Numbered from the stretch's first letter, positions 20,918-28,986 are shown. The stretch: DNA of 64,000 nucleotides from Acaryochloris sp. IP29b_bin.148 (GCF_028285565.1 NZ_JANQOY010000033.1:1-64000), one strand, 5' to 3'. Numbers and translations: made by a program. Notes: generated by a model from the letters alone, not told the origin.

Positions 20918-22093
20918 ATGCAAATCTACTTAGACTACAGCGCAACGACTCCCTGTTATCCACAGGTGATTTCAGCAATGGCTGCGGTGTGGCAAGAGCA
21001 GTGGGGCAATCCATCAAGTTTGCATGAGTGGGGTCAACGCGCAGCCACTGTGCTCGAAGAGGCACGCATGCAAGTCGCTGACTTAATCCATGCCTCTTCT
21101 GAGTCTATTATCTTTACCTCGGGTGGCACAGAGGCCAATAATTTGGCGATCATGGGCATCGCTAGAACCGTTGCTCAACCGCAGCATTTGATTATCTCTA
21201 GTGTTGAGCATGCTGCCATTGCCGAGCCTGCCAGGTTATTAGAACAGCAGGGATGGCAAGTAACCCGTTTACCTGTGGATGGGCACGGTCGGGTCGCTCC
21301 AGCGACCTTACAGGATGCACTGCAAGAGAATACCGTTTTAGTGTCTATCATTTATGGGCAAAGCGAAGTCGGAACCCTCCAACCCATTCAGGCCCTGGGG
21401 CAAATTGCTCGCGATCAAGGGGTGCTGTTCCATACTGATGCTGTCCAAGTCGTCGGCCGACTCCCCATAGATGTGCAGGCTTTACCGGTTGATTTAGTCT
21501 CGCTTTCTAGTCATAAGCTCTATGGTCCTCAAGGCGCAGGGGCCTTGTATGTGCGGTCAGGAACGCCACTGGTTCCCTTGCTTGCGGGCGGTGGACAAGA
21601 ACAAGGATGGCGTTCGGGCACACCTGCTGTCCCCACCTTAGCGGGGTTTGGTTTAGCTGCTGAATTAATGGCTGAGCAGATGACGGCAGAACAAGAACGG
21701 CTGCTGCAATTACGCGATCGCATGTTGTCCCAACTGGCAACATCCCCCTATCTAATTCCCACAGGAGATTTTAACCATCGCCTCCCCCACCATCTCAGTT
21801 TTTGTTTGCCTCCTCATGCGCCAGCTCATATCACTGGCAAAACCTTAGTACGGCACATGAATCAAGCGGGAATTGCCATCAGCGCTGGCTCTGCTTGTCA
21901 CAGTGGCACATTAGAGCCCAGCCGCATCCTCAAGGCCATGGGATACTCCGATCAGCAAGCCTTGACGGGTATTCGCCTAACGCTAGGAAAACACACCACC
22001 TCAGCAGATATTGACTGGACCACAACAGTGCTGCACCAGCTGTTAACTAGACTGTTGGCTCCAACGACTATGTCAGCTGCTGTCCCTCACTAA
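20918..22093 (+). CDS. Cysteine desulfurase family protein (NifS/IscS-like)
   Basis: MQIYLDYSATTPCYPQVISAM, SSVEHAAIAEPAR, SSHKLYGPQGAGALYVR, SAGSACHSG. Confidence 0.93.
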   Translation: MQIYLDYSATTPCYPQVISAMAAVWQEQWGNPSSLHEWGQRAATVLEEARMQVADLIHASSESIIFTSGGTEANNLAIMGIARTVAQPQHLIISSVEHAAIAEPARLLEQQGWQVTRLPVDGHGRVAPATLQDALQENTVLVSIIYGQSEVGTLQPIQALGQIARDQGVLFHTDAVQVVGRLPIDVQALPVDLVSLSSHKLYGPQGAGALYVRSGTPLVPLLAGGGQEQGWRSGTPAVPTLAGFGLAAELMAEQMTAEQERLLQLRDRMLSQLATSPYLIPTGDFNHRLPHHLSFCLPPHAPAHITGKTLVRHMNQAGIAISAGSACHSGTLEPSRILKAMGYSDQQALTGIRLTLGKHTTSADIDWTTTVLHQLLTRLLAPTTMSAAVPH

Positions 22094-22099
22094 ACCGTC

Positions 22100-22252
22100 T
22101 TAAGGCGCAACACCCACAGGTCGGCTAGTTTGAATTAACTGCATCGCATTGAGCTGAGCATGGGCCAAAAAGGCTAAGCTCACCATTGCAGCTAGATATA
22201 AACCAATCGCTAAACTCGTTTTAGAACAAATCCGAGAGGTAAAAGAATTCAT
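22100..22252 (-). CDS. Small predicted membrane/secreted protein, 50 aa
   Basis: Reverse-strand reading MNSFTSRICSKTSLAIGLYLAAMVSLAFLAHAQLNAMQLIQTSRPVGVAP*; one hydrophobic segment. Below the size cut-off of the ORF track. Confidence 0.4.
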   Translation of the reverse strand: MNSFTSRICSKTSLAIGLYLAAMVSLAFLAHAQLNAMQLIQTSRPVGVAP

Positions 22253-22388
22253 ATTAGGCTTGAGAATATGTGGGAGTGATGATGTCTATGATCAGCATGC
22301 CAAGGCTCAGGCACTTTGGACACCCTTTGCGATTTATCGTTATAAAAGCAGCCTGATTTTGTAAATAAAGATAACGTTATCTCGTGGA

Positions 22389-22949
22389 TCAATCGTTAAT
22401 AGAAGTTGGATGCGAGTCGTTCAACATCAAGGCTTGGTGCAGTTGCGCAATGTCTGATCGTAGGGTGTTTTGTCGGCAACGTTGTGCATCGGGGTCAGGA
22501 ACAGATAAAACAGCTCTCAGGCCGTGGATATAAGCCGTTGGTAATCCCTGATTCATCGCTCCCACTACAACATAGGCTTTGTACCAATGAAAAGGGCTCA
22601 ACGCATTATCTTTGAGCAGAGCAATGTAGGTAAAGGCAGTGATATTGCCTTGCGGGGTCACAACCTTCAGGGGGTGGCGAGCATAGCCCACGCCTAAGCT
22701 TTCTGCACGATCCAAGGCCGGAAGTTCTGTGGGATCGAGCTGAAATATCGCGCCCCAGACGCTATCTTCAGAACATCCCGTTGCTTCTATATTGCCTTTT
22801 CCCGAGCCATCGAGCCCTATCTTATTAAATCGCAGCCGATACCCTAACAGTTGGCCTTGACTGATCACCGTAGCGGAGGGCACTCGCTGCTGTAGACGAG
22901 CACGATATAAATTAGACCCATAGGCGAAGTAATGGACTGAGCTAGCCAT
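22389..22949 (-). CDS. Gamma-glutamylcyclotransferase family protein
   Basis: HYFAYGSNLYRARLQQRVPSA, GYRLRFNKIGLDGSGKGNIEATG, VWGAIFQLDPTELPALDRAE. Confidence 0.85.
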   Translation of the reverse strand: MASSVHYFAYGSNLYRARLQQRVPSATVISQGQLLGYRLRFNKIGLDGSGKGNIEATGCSEDSVWGAIFQLDPTELPALDRAESLGVGYARHPLKVVTPQGNITAFTYIALLKDNALSPFHWYKAYVVVGAMNQGLPTAYIHGLRAVLSVPDPDAQRCRQNTLRSDIAQLHQALMLNDSHPTSIND

Positions 22950-22955
22950 AATCCG

Positions 22956-24503
22956 TCATGAATGGTCTACAAAGAATGGGCTATGCTGTGCTCGATAGAC
23001 TTGCTTATCTTGATACATCGCTTGATCTGCCCAGTGTAAGAGTTCTGGTAAACTCCTGCCGTTATGGGGATGACAGGCGATACCAATACTAGCCGTAATG
23101 TGGAGTGTATGGGCCTCAATGTCTAGCGTTTGTTGCAGTCGAACGGCAATCCGCTCACGTGTATTATGGGCAGCATCCTGATTGGCTTGAAAGAGTAAGG
23201 CCACAAATTCATCTCCACCCAGACGGACAACAATATCGCCCTGGCGCACACAGGTTTTGAGACACTTCGCAACGTGAATGAGAACAATATCGCCAATATG
23301 ATGACCGTAGGTATCATTAATGGGTTTGAAGTCATTCAAATCCACGTATAGCAATGCTACAGGCCAAAGTCCTTGGCCAGCACTACTGAGTGCCAGCTTG
23401 CCTGTAATTTCTAATTGTCGTCGATTACAAAGCCCAGTCAGACTGTCAAAGTAAGCAAACTGCTGCAGCTGCACCTGTTTTTGATGTTCTACCGTCACAT
23501 CACGAATAATGACAACAGATCCCACTGGACGGTAACCCGGACTTTGTAAGGCGCGAATCTTAACCTCCTTGAATAGGGGGTGAGAAGGGTGAGAGAGTTC
23601 AATGGTGTCTGTTATTTCTACAGGCAGAGGAGTGGTCAGCAGATGCTGATAGGCTGGAAAACCCACAGCAAAAGGTTGACCTAGAACATCACGATGTTGG
23701 CTTTCCCGGTAAGCACTGGGATTTAAATCGACAATATGATGTCTGGTATCTAGAAAAATGACCGCATCTTCGGTATTTAAAAACACTGTGCGATAGGAAA
23801 TCGGTGAGATCTCGAATAGTCTGCCACGGAACAGCCCCCTAATCATGATCACACTACTGAGTGCAAAGCTAATAGGTGTCAGATCTAAGCCATTGAGATG
23901 TACATCTGCCAGCAAGTACAACAAACTAGAGAAGAAGGGAATGATTGTGGCTGACAAAAGCACCAGGATTTGCTGCCGATAGATTTGAGAGCTAGCAAAA
24001 TAGGTATTGAGTAGGACCCCGACTCCCCCTAGCAACAACAAGTAGTTATAGGGCATCATCACGTAACTAAACCACCAGCCATGCTGAATCATTAGCTGTG
24101 GGGCAGGAGTCCTGCCCAATTTAACAGAGGTCCAAATGAGGCCATGCAAAGGATCAGTAAAGGCAAAAAGCAGGCTGAGGAGAGGCACAACCATCAGCCA
24201 TCGCATTTTCTGGTGAGAAAGACGAGCATCATGATGGGTGTACTGCAGGGTAAAGATAAACCAATAGGGCGCAAAAAAAGGAATGCCTAGATATTGCAGT
24301 TTTCCAAAAACGATGCGGGGAGTGGCTTGTATGCTCAGACATTCTAGAACCGAAAAAAAGCACCAGATACAGATGCTCACGATGCACCCAATAAAGGGTT
24401 TTGCGCCGGTAACGGATCGCTGTTGCCACATATAAATAGCAATACTGCCTGTCGCAATAGCTGAGATCGCAGGTAAAAGTGCTAGGAGGTAGTAAATCAG
24501 CAT
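22956..24503 (-). CDS. Diguanylate cyclase with N-terminal 7TM (histidine-kinase-type) region and PAS
   Basis: Multiple N-terminal TM segments; DSLTGLCNRRQLE, YVDLNDFKPINDTYGHHIGD, VVRLGGDEFVALLF with intact GGDEF. Confidence 0.9.
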   Translation of the reverse strand: MLIYYLLALLPAISAIATGSIAIYMWQQRSVTGAKPFIGCIVSICIWCFFSVLECLSIQATPRIVFGKLQYLGIPFFAPYWFIFTLQYTHHDARLSHQKMRWLMVVPLLSLLFAFTDPLHGLIWTSVKLGRTPAPQLMIQHGWWFSYVMMPYNYLLLLGGVGVLLNTYFASSQIYRQQILVLLSATIIPFFSSLLYLLADVHLNGLDLTPISFALSSVIMIRGLFRGRLFEISPISYRTVFLNTEDAVIFLDTRHHIVDLNPSAYRESQHRDVLGQPFAVGFPAYQHLLTTPLPVEITDTIELSHPSHPLFKEVKIRALQSPGYRPVGSVVIIRDVTVEHQKQVQLQQFAYFDSLTGLCNRRQLEITGKLALSSAGQGLWPVALLYVDLNDFKPINDTYGHHIGDIVLIHVAKCLKTCVRQGDIVVRLGGDEFVALLFQANQDAAHNTRERIAVRLQQTLDIEAHTLHITASIGIACHPHNGRSLPELLHWADQAMYQDKQVYRAQHSPFFVDHS

Positions 24504-24698
24504 GATCCATCATGAATTAGCACTATCGTAGCCTATTCGGTATATCCTGCCTGAGCTTGGCGTCTTCCTATGGTTTGATGATTATGCACACGTTGTGTTT
24601 CGAGGTAGAAGAAGACATGCTGCGAAGAAGGTGAGACGAGCTTGCAGAAAGATAGCCAAATTGTGTTAGCCTAAATTGTGCCGAACCCTCGGCCAAAT

Positions 24699-24769
24699 GC
24701 GGGTGTAGTTTAGTGGTAAAACCTTAGCCTTCCAAGCTAATGATGGGGGTTCGATTCCCCCCACCCGCT
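24699..24769 (+). tRNA. tRNA-Gly (anticodon UCC)
   Basis: GCGGGTG...CACCCGC acceptor stem, TTAGC-CTTCCAA-GCTAA anticodon arm, GGGGGTTCGATTCCCCC T arm. Confidence 0.95.
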
Positions 24770-24781
24770 TTATCAAGTAAT

Positions 24782-24839
24782 TCTGTACATTCCAGAATTA
24801 TTTGTCCGTTTCTGTACATTCCAGAATTATTTGTCCGTT
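24782..24839. repeat. 29-bp tandem duplication of the left transposon terminus
   Basis: TCTGTACATTCCAGAATTATTTGTCCGTT at 24782-24810 and again at 24811-24839. Confidence 0.95.
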
Positions 24840-25057
24840 TCCCAGAATTAGTGTCACAAAAACATAGAAATGTGACTGGTCGAAGTGGATGTATGCGAGA
24901 TCACTCGGCGAAGAATAAAACGCAGAACCCTTGCCCCTTAAAGCTTTCTCGATCTCTCAGACCCATCCAATCTCGATGCTAGTTTAATAATATTCCTAAC
25001 TTTAAGAAGACCAAATAGAATGTACTGGTTCGTTTTCCAGAATTAGTGTCGTGTAAC
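24840..25057. repeat. Left-end module copy 1 (subterminal region of the transposon)
   Basis: TCCCAGAATTAGTGTCAC...TCGGCGAAGAATAAAACGC...GATCTCTCAGACC...CCAATCTCGATGCTAGTT...GGTTCGTTTTCCAGAATTAGTGTCGTGTAAC; clearly homologous to 26638-26854. Confidence 0.9.
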
Positions 25058-25211
25058 ATTCATGAGGCTGGCGGCATGGCAGAGAAATCGAACCAAGTGT
25101 TGCACCGTAGGCAGAGTTACTGCCATCCGGCGGTCAAGCCGAACCGATTTGACTCCGAATACCACTCCTCCGAAAATCGGCGTGTGTTTAGTTTGTTGCA
25201 ATAAACCCGTA

Positions 25212-26480
25212 GTGTTTACATTTAATCCGAAACAGTTCCTGAGTCAACTTGGTAGCGTCACACTGCCAAGAGGCGCAGAGGAAGCCGTACTATGCGTCTT
25301 TAAGACCAGCCTTCAAAAGGAAGAAGGGGACTGTCTGCGTCCTTTTTGTGTTCTTACCGAGCGCAGTCACGATCAGAACAGCACAAAATGGATTGATCCA
25401 ATACGGGCTGAGACCGGTTTGCCAAAACTGAGCCAGCTTTCATGCTACGGAGTAAGAGCAATTCAGCTTGAAATGAGAGAGGACGAACTGACGATAGTTG
25501 GAATTACCGACGTCCCGCGAAGACAAATTCATGACAAGTTCATGGGGGTGATATGGGGTAGCTACCTAGAACTGGATGCAATGGGGATTGCAGATATTAG
25601 AGCTTGTCATGTGACACGGAAATCTATTCGTGAGACTGTCGAAACACCGATTGCGAGGTATCAGGGTGGTCGGTATTACACACGCAATTTTGAGGAAAAA
25701 ACAGAGAAGGTGTTTTCTCAGAATGGAGGGGAGGTTAATAGATTTCTCGTTGAGCTGGAACGTCTTCCAGGTCAGCCAGTTCCTACTTCTGCGGGGTGCT
25801 ATAACTACCCGTACTTCAGCGAGAATTTGCCGATCAGTATTTTCTCTGAAGATGTGTTTCATGGCCGACACGCCATGCATCAGGTATTTACTACAGCAGT
25901 AAGTCGATTGGCCAGGCGTGGTCGCGGAGGTGCAGCCATCGTTCTCGATGGTTCCGAGTCAATCGACAACGTAAAAACCATCAAGCCACCCGAATTGTTC
26001 GAGCATAGAGATCGAAACGGCACTGAGATGCCATGCACATCTGTCATTAACTGGACGGCATGGCAAGCCATTTGGCAGCACCTTGAGCAAGAGAGAAGAC
26101 CGATTGATCAGCTCCCACAAGAATCTAAGGATAGGAAAGATTATGTGAAATGGATCATTGAAAGACTCTCTTACCAACTAAATGAGTACGCAAGTATGCT
26201 GTGCGACATGATGATCCCTGATGGGGCTTTAGTTCTGGGAAAATTCCTCGAACCCGTAGCAATGGGAGTCAAACTGGAAGTTTCGGATGTTGGGGATTTG
26301 AGCCAAGAAGCGAATGACTATTTGGAAAAAAATATGAAGGGGATGCGTCATCGGTCAATGGCTTCCGCAATTAATTGTCTGCCGCGTTCACACGGTTTTG
26401 TCATCTCAAATGACGGACCAGTTACACTGTTTCGAGGAAGAGAGGTCGAGGGAAAAGCCGTTGAGGTTTTGAAGATGTAA
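25212..26480 (+). CDS. Putative diadenylate cyclase-like (DisA_N/DAC, DACNV-type) protein, transposon cargo
   Basis: ARRGRGGAAIVLDG, MIPDGALVLGKFLEPVAMGVKL (DGA motif), GMRHRSMASAINCLPRSHGFVISNDGPVTLFRGR (RHR motif). The ORF is open from 25062; GTG at 25212 (VFTFNPKQFLSQLG) is the preferred start. Confidence 0.72.
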   Translation: MFTFNPKQFLSQLGSVTLPRGAEEAVLCVFKTSLQKEEGDCLRPFCVLTERSHDQNSTKWIDPIRAETGLPKLSQLSCYGVRAIQLEMREDELTIVGITDVPRRQIHDKFMGVIWGSYLELDAMGIADIRACHVTRKSIRETVETPIARYQGGRYYTRNFEEKTEKVFSQNGGEVNRFLVELERLPGQPVPTSAGCYNYPYFSENLPISIFSEDVFHGRHAMHQVFTTAVSRLARRGRGGAAIVLDGSESIDNVKTIKPPELFEHRDRNGTEMPCTSVINWTAWQAIWQHLEQERRPIDQLPQESKDRKDYVKWIIERLSYQLNEYASMLCDMMIPDGALVLGKFLEPVAMGVKLEVSDVGDLSQEANDYLEKNMKGMRHRSMASAINCLPRSHGFVISNDGPVTLFRGREVEGKAVEVLKM

Positions 26481-26637
26481 ACATGCCCCCAACATCTGAC
26501 GTAGGTGGTGTTGGGCCACATAACTATGGTTATACGACTGCGAGGCTAAAGGAGCATTGTTTCTAACAAGCTGACCCATTAAACGACCGGCCTCATGCCC
26601 TGCAAGTGATTTGTCGTTTGCTAGGAGCAATGCACTT

Positions 26638-26854
26638 TTCCAGAATTAATGTCACAAAATTAGAAATGTGACTGGTGGCTAGGAGATGTCTAGTAGATCA
26701 TTCGGCGAAGAATAAAACGCGGAACCTTTTCCCCTCATAGCCTTCTGGATCTCTCAGACCTACCCAATCTCGATGCTAGTTAAATAATCTTCCTGACTCC
26801 AAGTGAATTAGATAGGATTTTGTGGTTCGTTTTCCAAAATTAGTATTGTGTAAC
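26638..26854. repeat. Left-end module copy 2 (internal)
   Basis: TTCCAGAATTAATGTCAC...TCGGCGAAGAATAAAACGC...GATCTCTCAGACC...CCAATCTCGATGCTAGTT...GGTTCGTTTTCCAAAATTAGTATTGTGTAAC, parallel to 24840-25057. Confidence 0.9.
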
Positions 26855-26938
26855 GTCTGAGGTAACCGATTGCAAACGGAAACCGCTCCATTCGTAACCG
26901 ACTGTTTTGAGTACTCCGGTTCACCGATTTGTTAGGCG
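26848..26938 (-). other. Candidate integron attC-like recombination site
   Basis: Minus strand: GCCTAAC (R'') AA ATCGGTGAACCG ... CGGTTACC TCAGAC GTTACAC. The arms GGTgAACCG / CGGTTACC pair with one extra base, as in attC sites. GCCTAA also supplies the ORF stop. Confidence 0.45.
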
Positions 26939-27432
26939 TCGGCGTTCCGATCATTGGCACGCTTGGCTTCCCCGGATACGTGCATCGAATCTACTGCGTT
27001 TGCGAGCACTTGTGCATAAGGACCGTTCAGTTCTTCGGCAACAAACCCCGACGCAAGGCACTGAAACGTGTAGTCCCACAGAAACGCGAAATAGTGCTTG
27101 ATTCTCTCCCAATACCTCGGATCATACTGATGATGGGCCGCGTTCGTTCTCTCTGCCTCTACCTTCCAAGGTGAGTTGTGAACAATACATAGCTGCCCCG
27201 GTGGGGCCTTTCCTGCCAGAGCTTGCGAGTCAAGTTCTGAGATATTGGGTGTCCCGTAGCAGACACTTTCAGGTTCTTGGAAACGCAGAACTACCCATCT
27301 ACCGGGGACCCTGGCAGGATAGACGAAAAACACAGCTAGGCCGTCCGATAAGGCGGTCCCTTCTGGTTGGCCATGGCCATATGCTATTGGCCACTCGATC
27401 GGTTCTACGGTCACTTGGTTGAAGTCGAACAC
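26932..27432 (-). CDS. Hypothetical protein, second cargo ORF of the transposon
   Basis: 166 aa, GTG start; MFDFNQVTVEPIEWPIAYGHGQPEGTALSDGLAVFFVYPARVPGRWVVLRFQEPES...; the stop lies in the GCCTAAC core. No family recognised. Confidence 0.55.
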   Translation of the reverse strand: MFDFNQVTVEPIEWPIAYGHGQPEGTALSDGLAVFFVYPARVPGRWVVLRFQEPESVCYGTPNISELDSQALAGKAPPGQLCIVHNSPWKVEAERTNAAHHQYDPRYWERIKHYFAFLWDYTFQCLASGFVAEELNGPYAQVLANAVDSMHVSGEAKRANDRNADA

Positions 27433-27996
27433 TTGTATATACGGTAGCCTGACTATAGTTATACGACTGACTGACGTATAAATCCTCTACATAGAATATT
27501 AGATTTCAAGTGTCGTGTAATGCTCTGATTTGGATAGAAAAGCGACACATTGGTAGTTATCACTTATCTATTAGCTCACTAGAAATATCCATCTCAAGAA
27601 CAACAGTGCCATCAATAAAATTTGTAGATTTGGCACTGAAGACAAGAAATGACACCTAATTCTGGAAAGTCCTATAAAGAATTGACATTTAATTATGAAA
27701 AGATAATCAGTTGAGAAAAAAACTAAATTTCTCCGAAGTCCTTATCTGATATATTCCTCAAAGATTTAAAGCTGTGACATTAATTCCAGAAAAGTGTCAT
27801 TTAATTCTGGAATGTACAAATTCTGGCTCGAATCTTTTGGTTTAACTTGTAAAGGACTGACTTTTCCCAGCCACATCATCAGTAAGGTCAAGGGTGTAGC
27901 GATATCATCCGTCTTAATGGATATGGCAGTCTGGGCTGCTACTGCGTAGCAAAGATTTACATCAGGGATAGCTGACTTCAGGTCTTCAAGATTGGC

Positions 27997-28689
27997 TTAC
28001 TCAGATTTTGTTTTATTTCTGTAAACAATATCGAAATAGCTTCCTACTTTTGCCCGGCTAGCAAACTTATCACGAGCGTATTCAGAGTATCCATTCTCCA
28101 TCATAAACGCGCTGATATCTGAGAGCTGACAGCAGCCTCCATAAGACTCAAAATCTGGCACTTCTAATTTGATAAATTCAAAATGCTTTAAAACAGGAAG
28201 ACTACCCTGTAAGACCAGCATCTCTGATCCTTGCGTGTCCATAATGAGCGCTTGGTAACGCGTTACATCTATTTGTTCTTTTTTGAGAAGTGAGTCCAAA
28301 GTGATGCTAGCGAGAGAAAGAGTAGTGGTGAACTCAATATTAGGCCAAATCTCTTTATGCCCTTTCAAATCTAGAATGGACGAGGATTGCCCATTATTAT
28401 TGGAGATAAAAAAGTCATATTTCTGATGGTCAACTTCTGTCACTAGATATTGAAATGCGCGCTGTTCTTTATAGCCGCTCAAGTTGGCTTGGAGTTGAGT
28501 AAAAACCTCAGGGATGGGCTCAATCCAAATAACATCTAAATCGTACTTTTTATAGAGATTCCGTTCTTGTCCAACATTAGCGCCAATATGAATCACCCCA
28601 GTAACCTGTTGTAGGAATTGGTTTGGGTCTTCTGCTAATGCTTTCCTAATGCGATATAAAAGTATTTTGCTTTTAGCAACAATCATCAT
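27997..28689 (-). CDS. FkbM family methyltransferase
   Basis: GVIHIGANVGQERNLYKKYDLDVIWIEPIPEVFTQL..., YQALIMDTQGSEMLVLQGS, FIKLEVPDFESYGGC. Confidence 0.85.
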   Translation of the reverse strand: MMIVAKSKILLYRIRKALAEDPNQFLQQVTGVIHIGANVGQERNLYKKYDLDVIWIEPIPEVFTQLQANLSGYKEQRAFQYLVTEVDHQKYDFFISNNNGQSSSILDLKGHKEIWPNIEFTTTLSLASITLDSLLKKEQIDVTRYQALIMDTQGSEMLVLQGSLPVLKHFEFIKLEVPDFESYGGCCQLSDISAFMMENGYSEYARDKFASRAKVGSYFDIVYRNKTKSE

Positions 28690-28986
28690 TCAATTTCTGC
28701 GTTTGCTGCAGCAAGGTACAACAATCACAACTGAATAAAACTGCTCCTAACGTATCACCAAGGTAATCGCTTGTCTATTCAATCTTAGGGGAGGGGTGAA
28801 TGAAAAAAAGCGCGTTTAGTTCAACGTGGAAGCCCCGCGCCATACTCTTTGATTTGGCGTCAGGAGATCGAGCGCATGACCGCAGGGAGTCATTCAAGGG
28901 GATGTATTACTCCCCTTGAAATTGGCTAGACTGCAAGTCTGTTCTGCATGACAGCTTTTTGAACTTAAATCTTCGTTCGTTCTTTC

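Larger units (their letters stand above)
24784..27818. mobile_element. Cargo-only TGTACA-ended transposon (Tn5053/Tn7-like or V-K CAST-like ends), non-autonomous
   Basis: Left TGTACATTCCAGAATTA (24784) is inverted relative to right TAATTCTGGAATGTACA (ends 27818). Flanking 5-bp repeats AATTC at 24779-24783 and 27819-27823. Internal TTCCAGAATTAnTGTC sites at both ends. No transposase ORF inside. Confidence 0.85.

Noticed and set aside
22385-22400. Possible terminator between the desulfurase and cyclotransferase genes
   Set aside because: No convincing inverted repeat with a T run was found by eye.
24782-24860. Possible CRISPR array at the repeated TGTACATTCCAGAATTA units
   Set aside because: The two 29-bp units are directly adjacent without spacers, and further units are degenerate and part of inverted terminal arrays. 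No cas genes are present.
25062-25211. N-terminal 50 residues of the 25062-26480 ORF (MRLAAWQRNRTKCC...)
   Set aside because: Open frame, but no domain-like character, and it overlaps the conserved left-end border region. The GTG at 25212 before VFTFNPKQFLSQLG is a better start.
26929-27174. Plus-strand ORFs 26907-27101 and 26929-27174 in the second cargo slot
   Set aside because: They overlap the longer minus-strand ORF whose stop coincides with the attC-like core, so the minus-strand frame is the better candidate.
24699-27823. Integrative element using the tRNA 3' end as attachment site
   Set aside because: There is no duplicated tRNA 3' segment at the far end and no tyrosine recombinase. 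The AATTC duplication and TGTACA ends fit DDE transposition instead.
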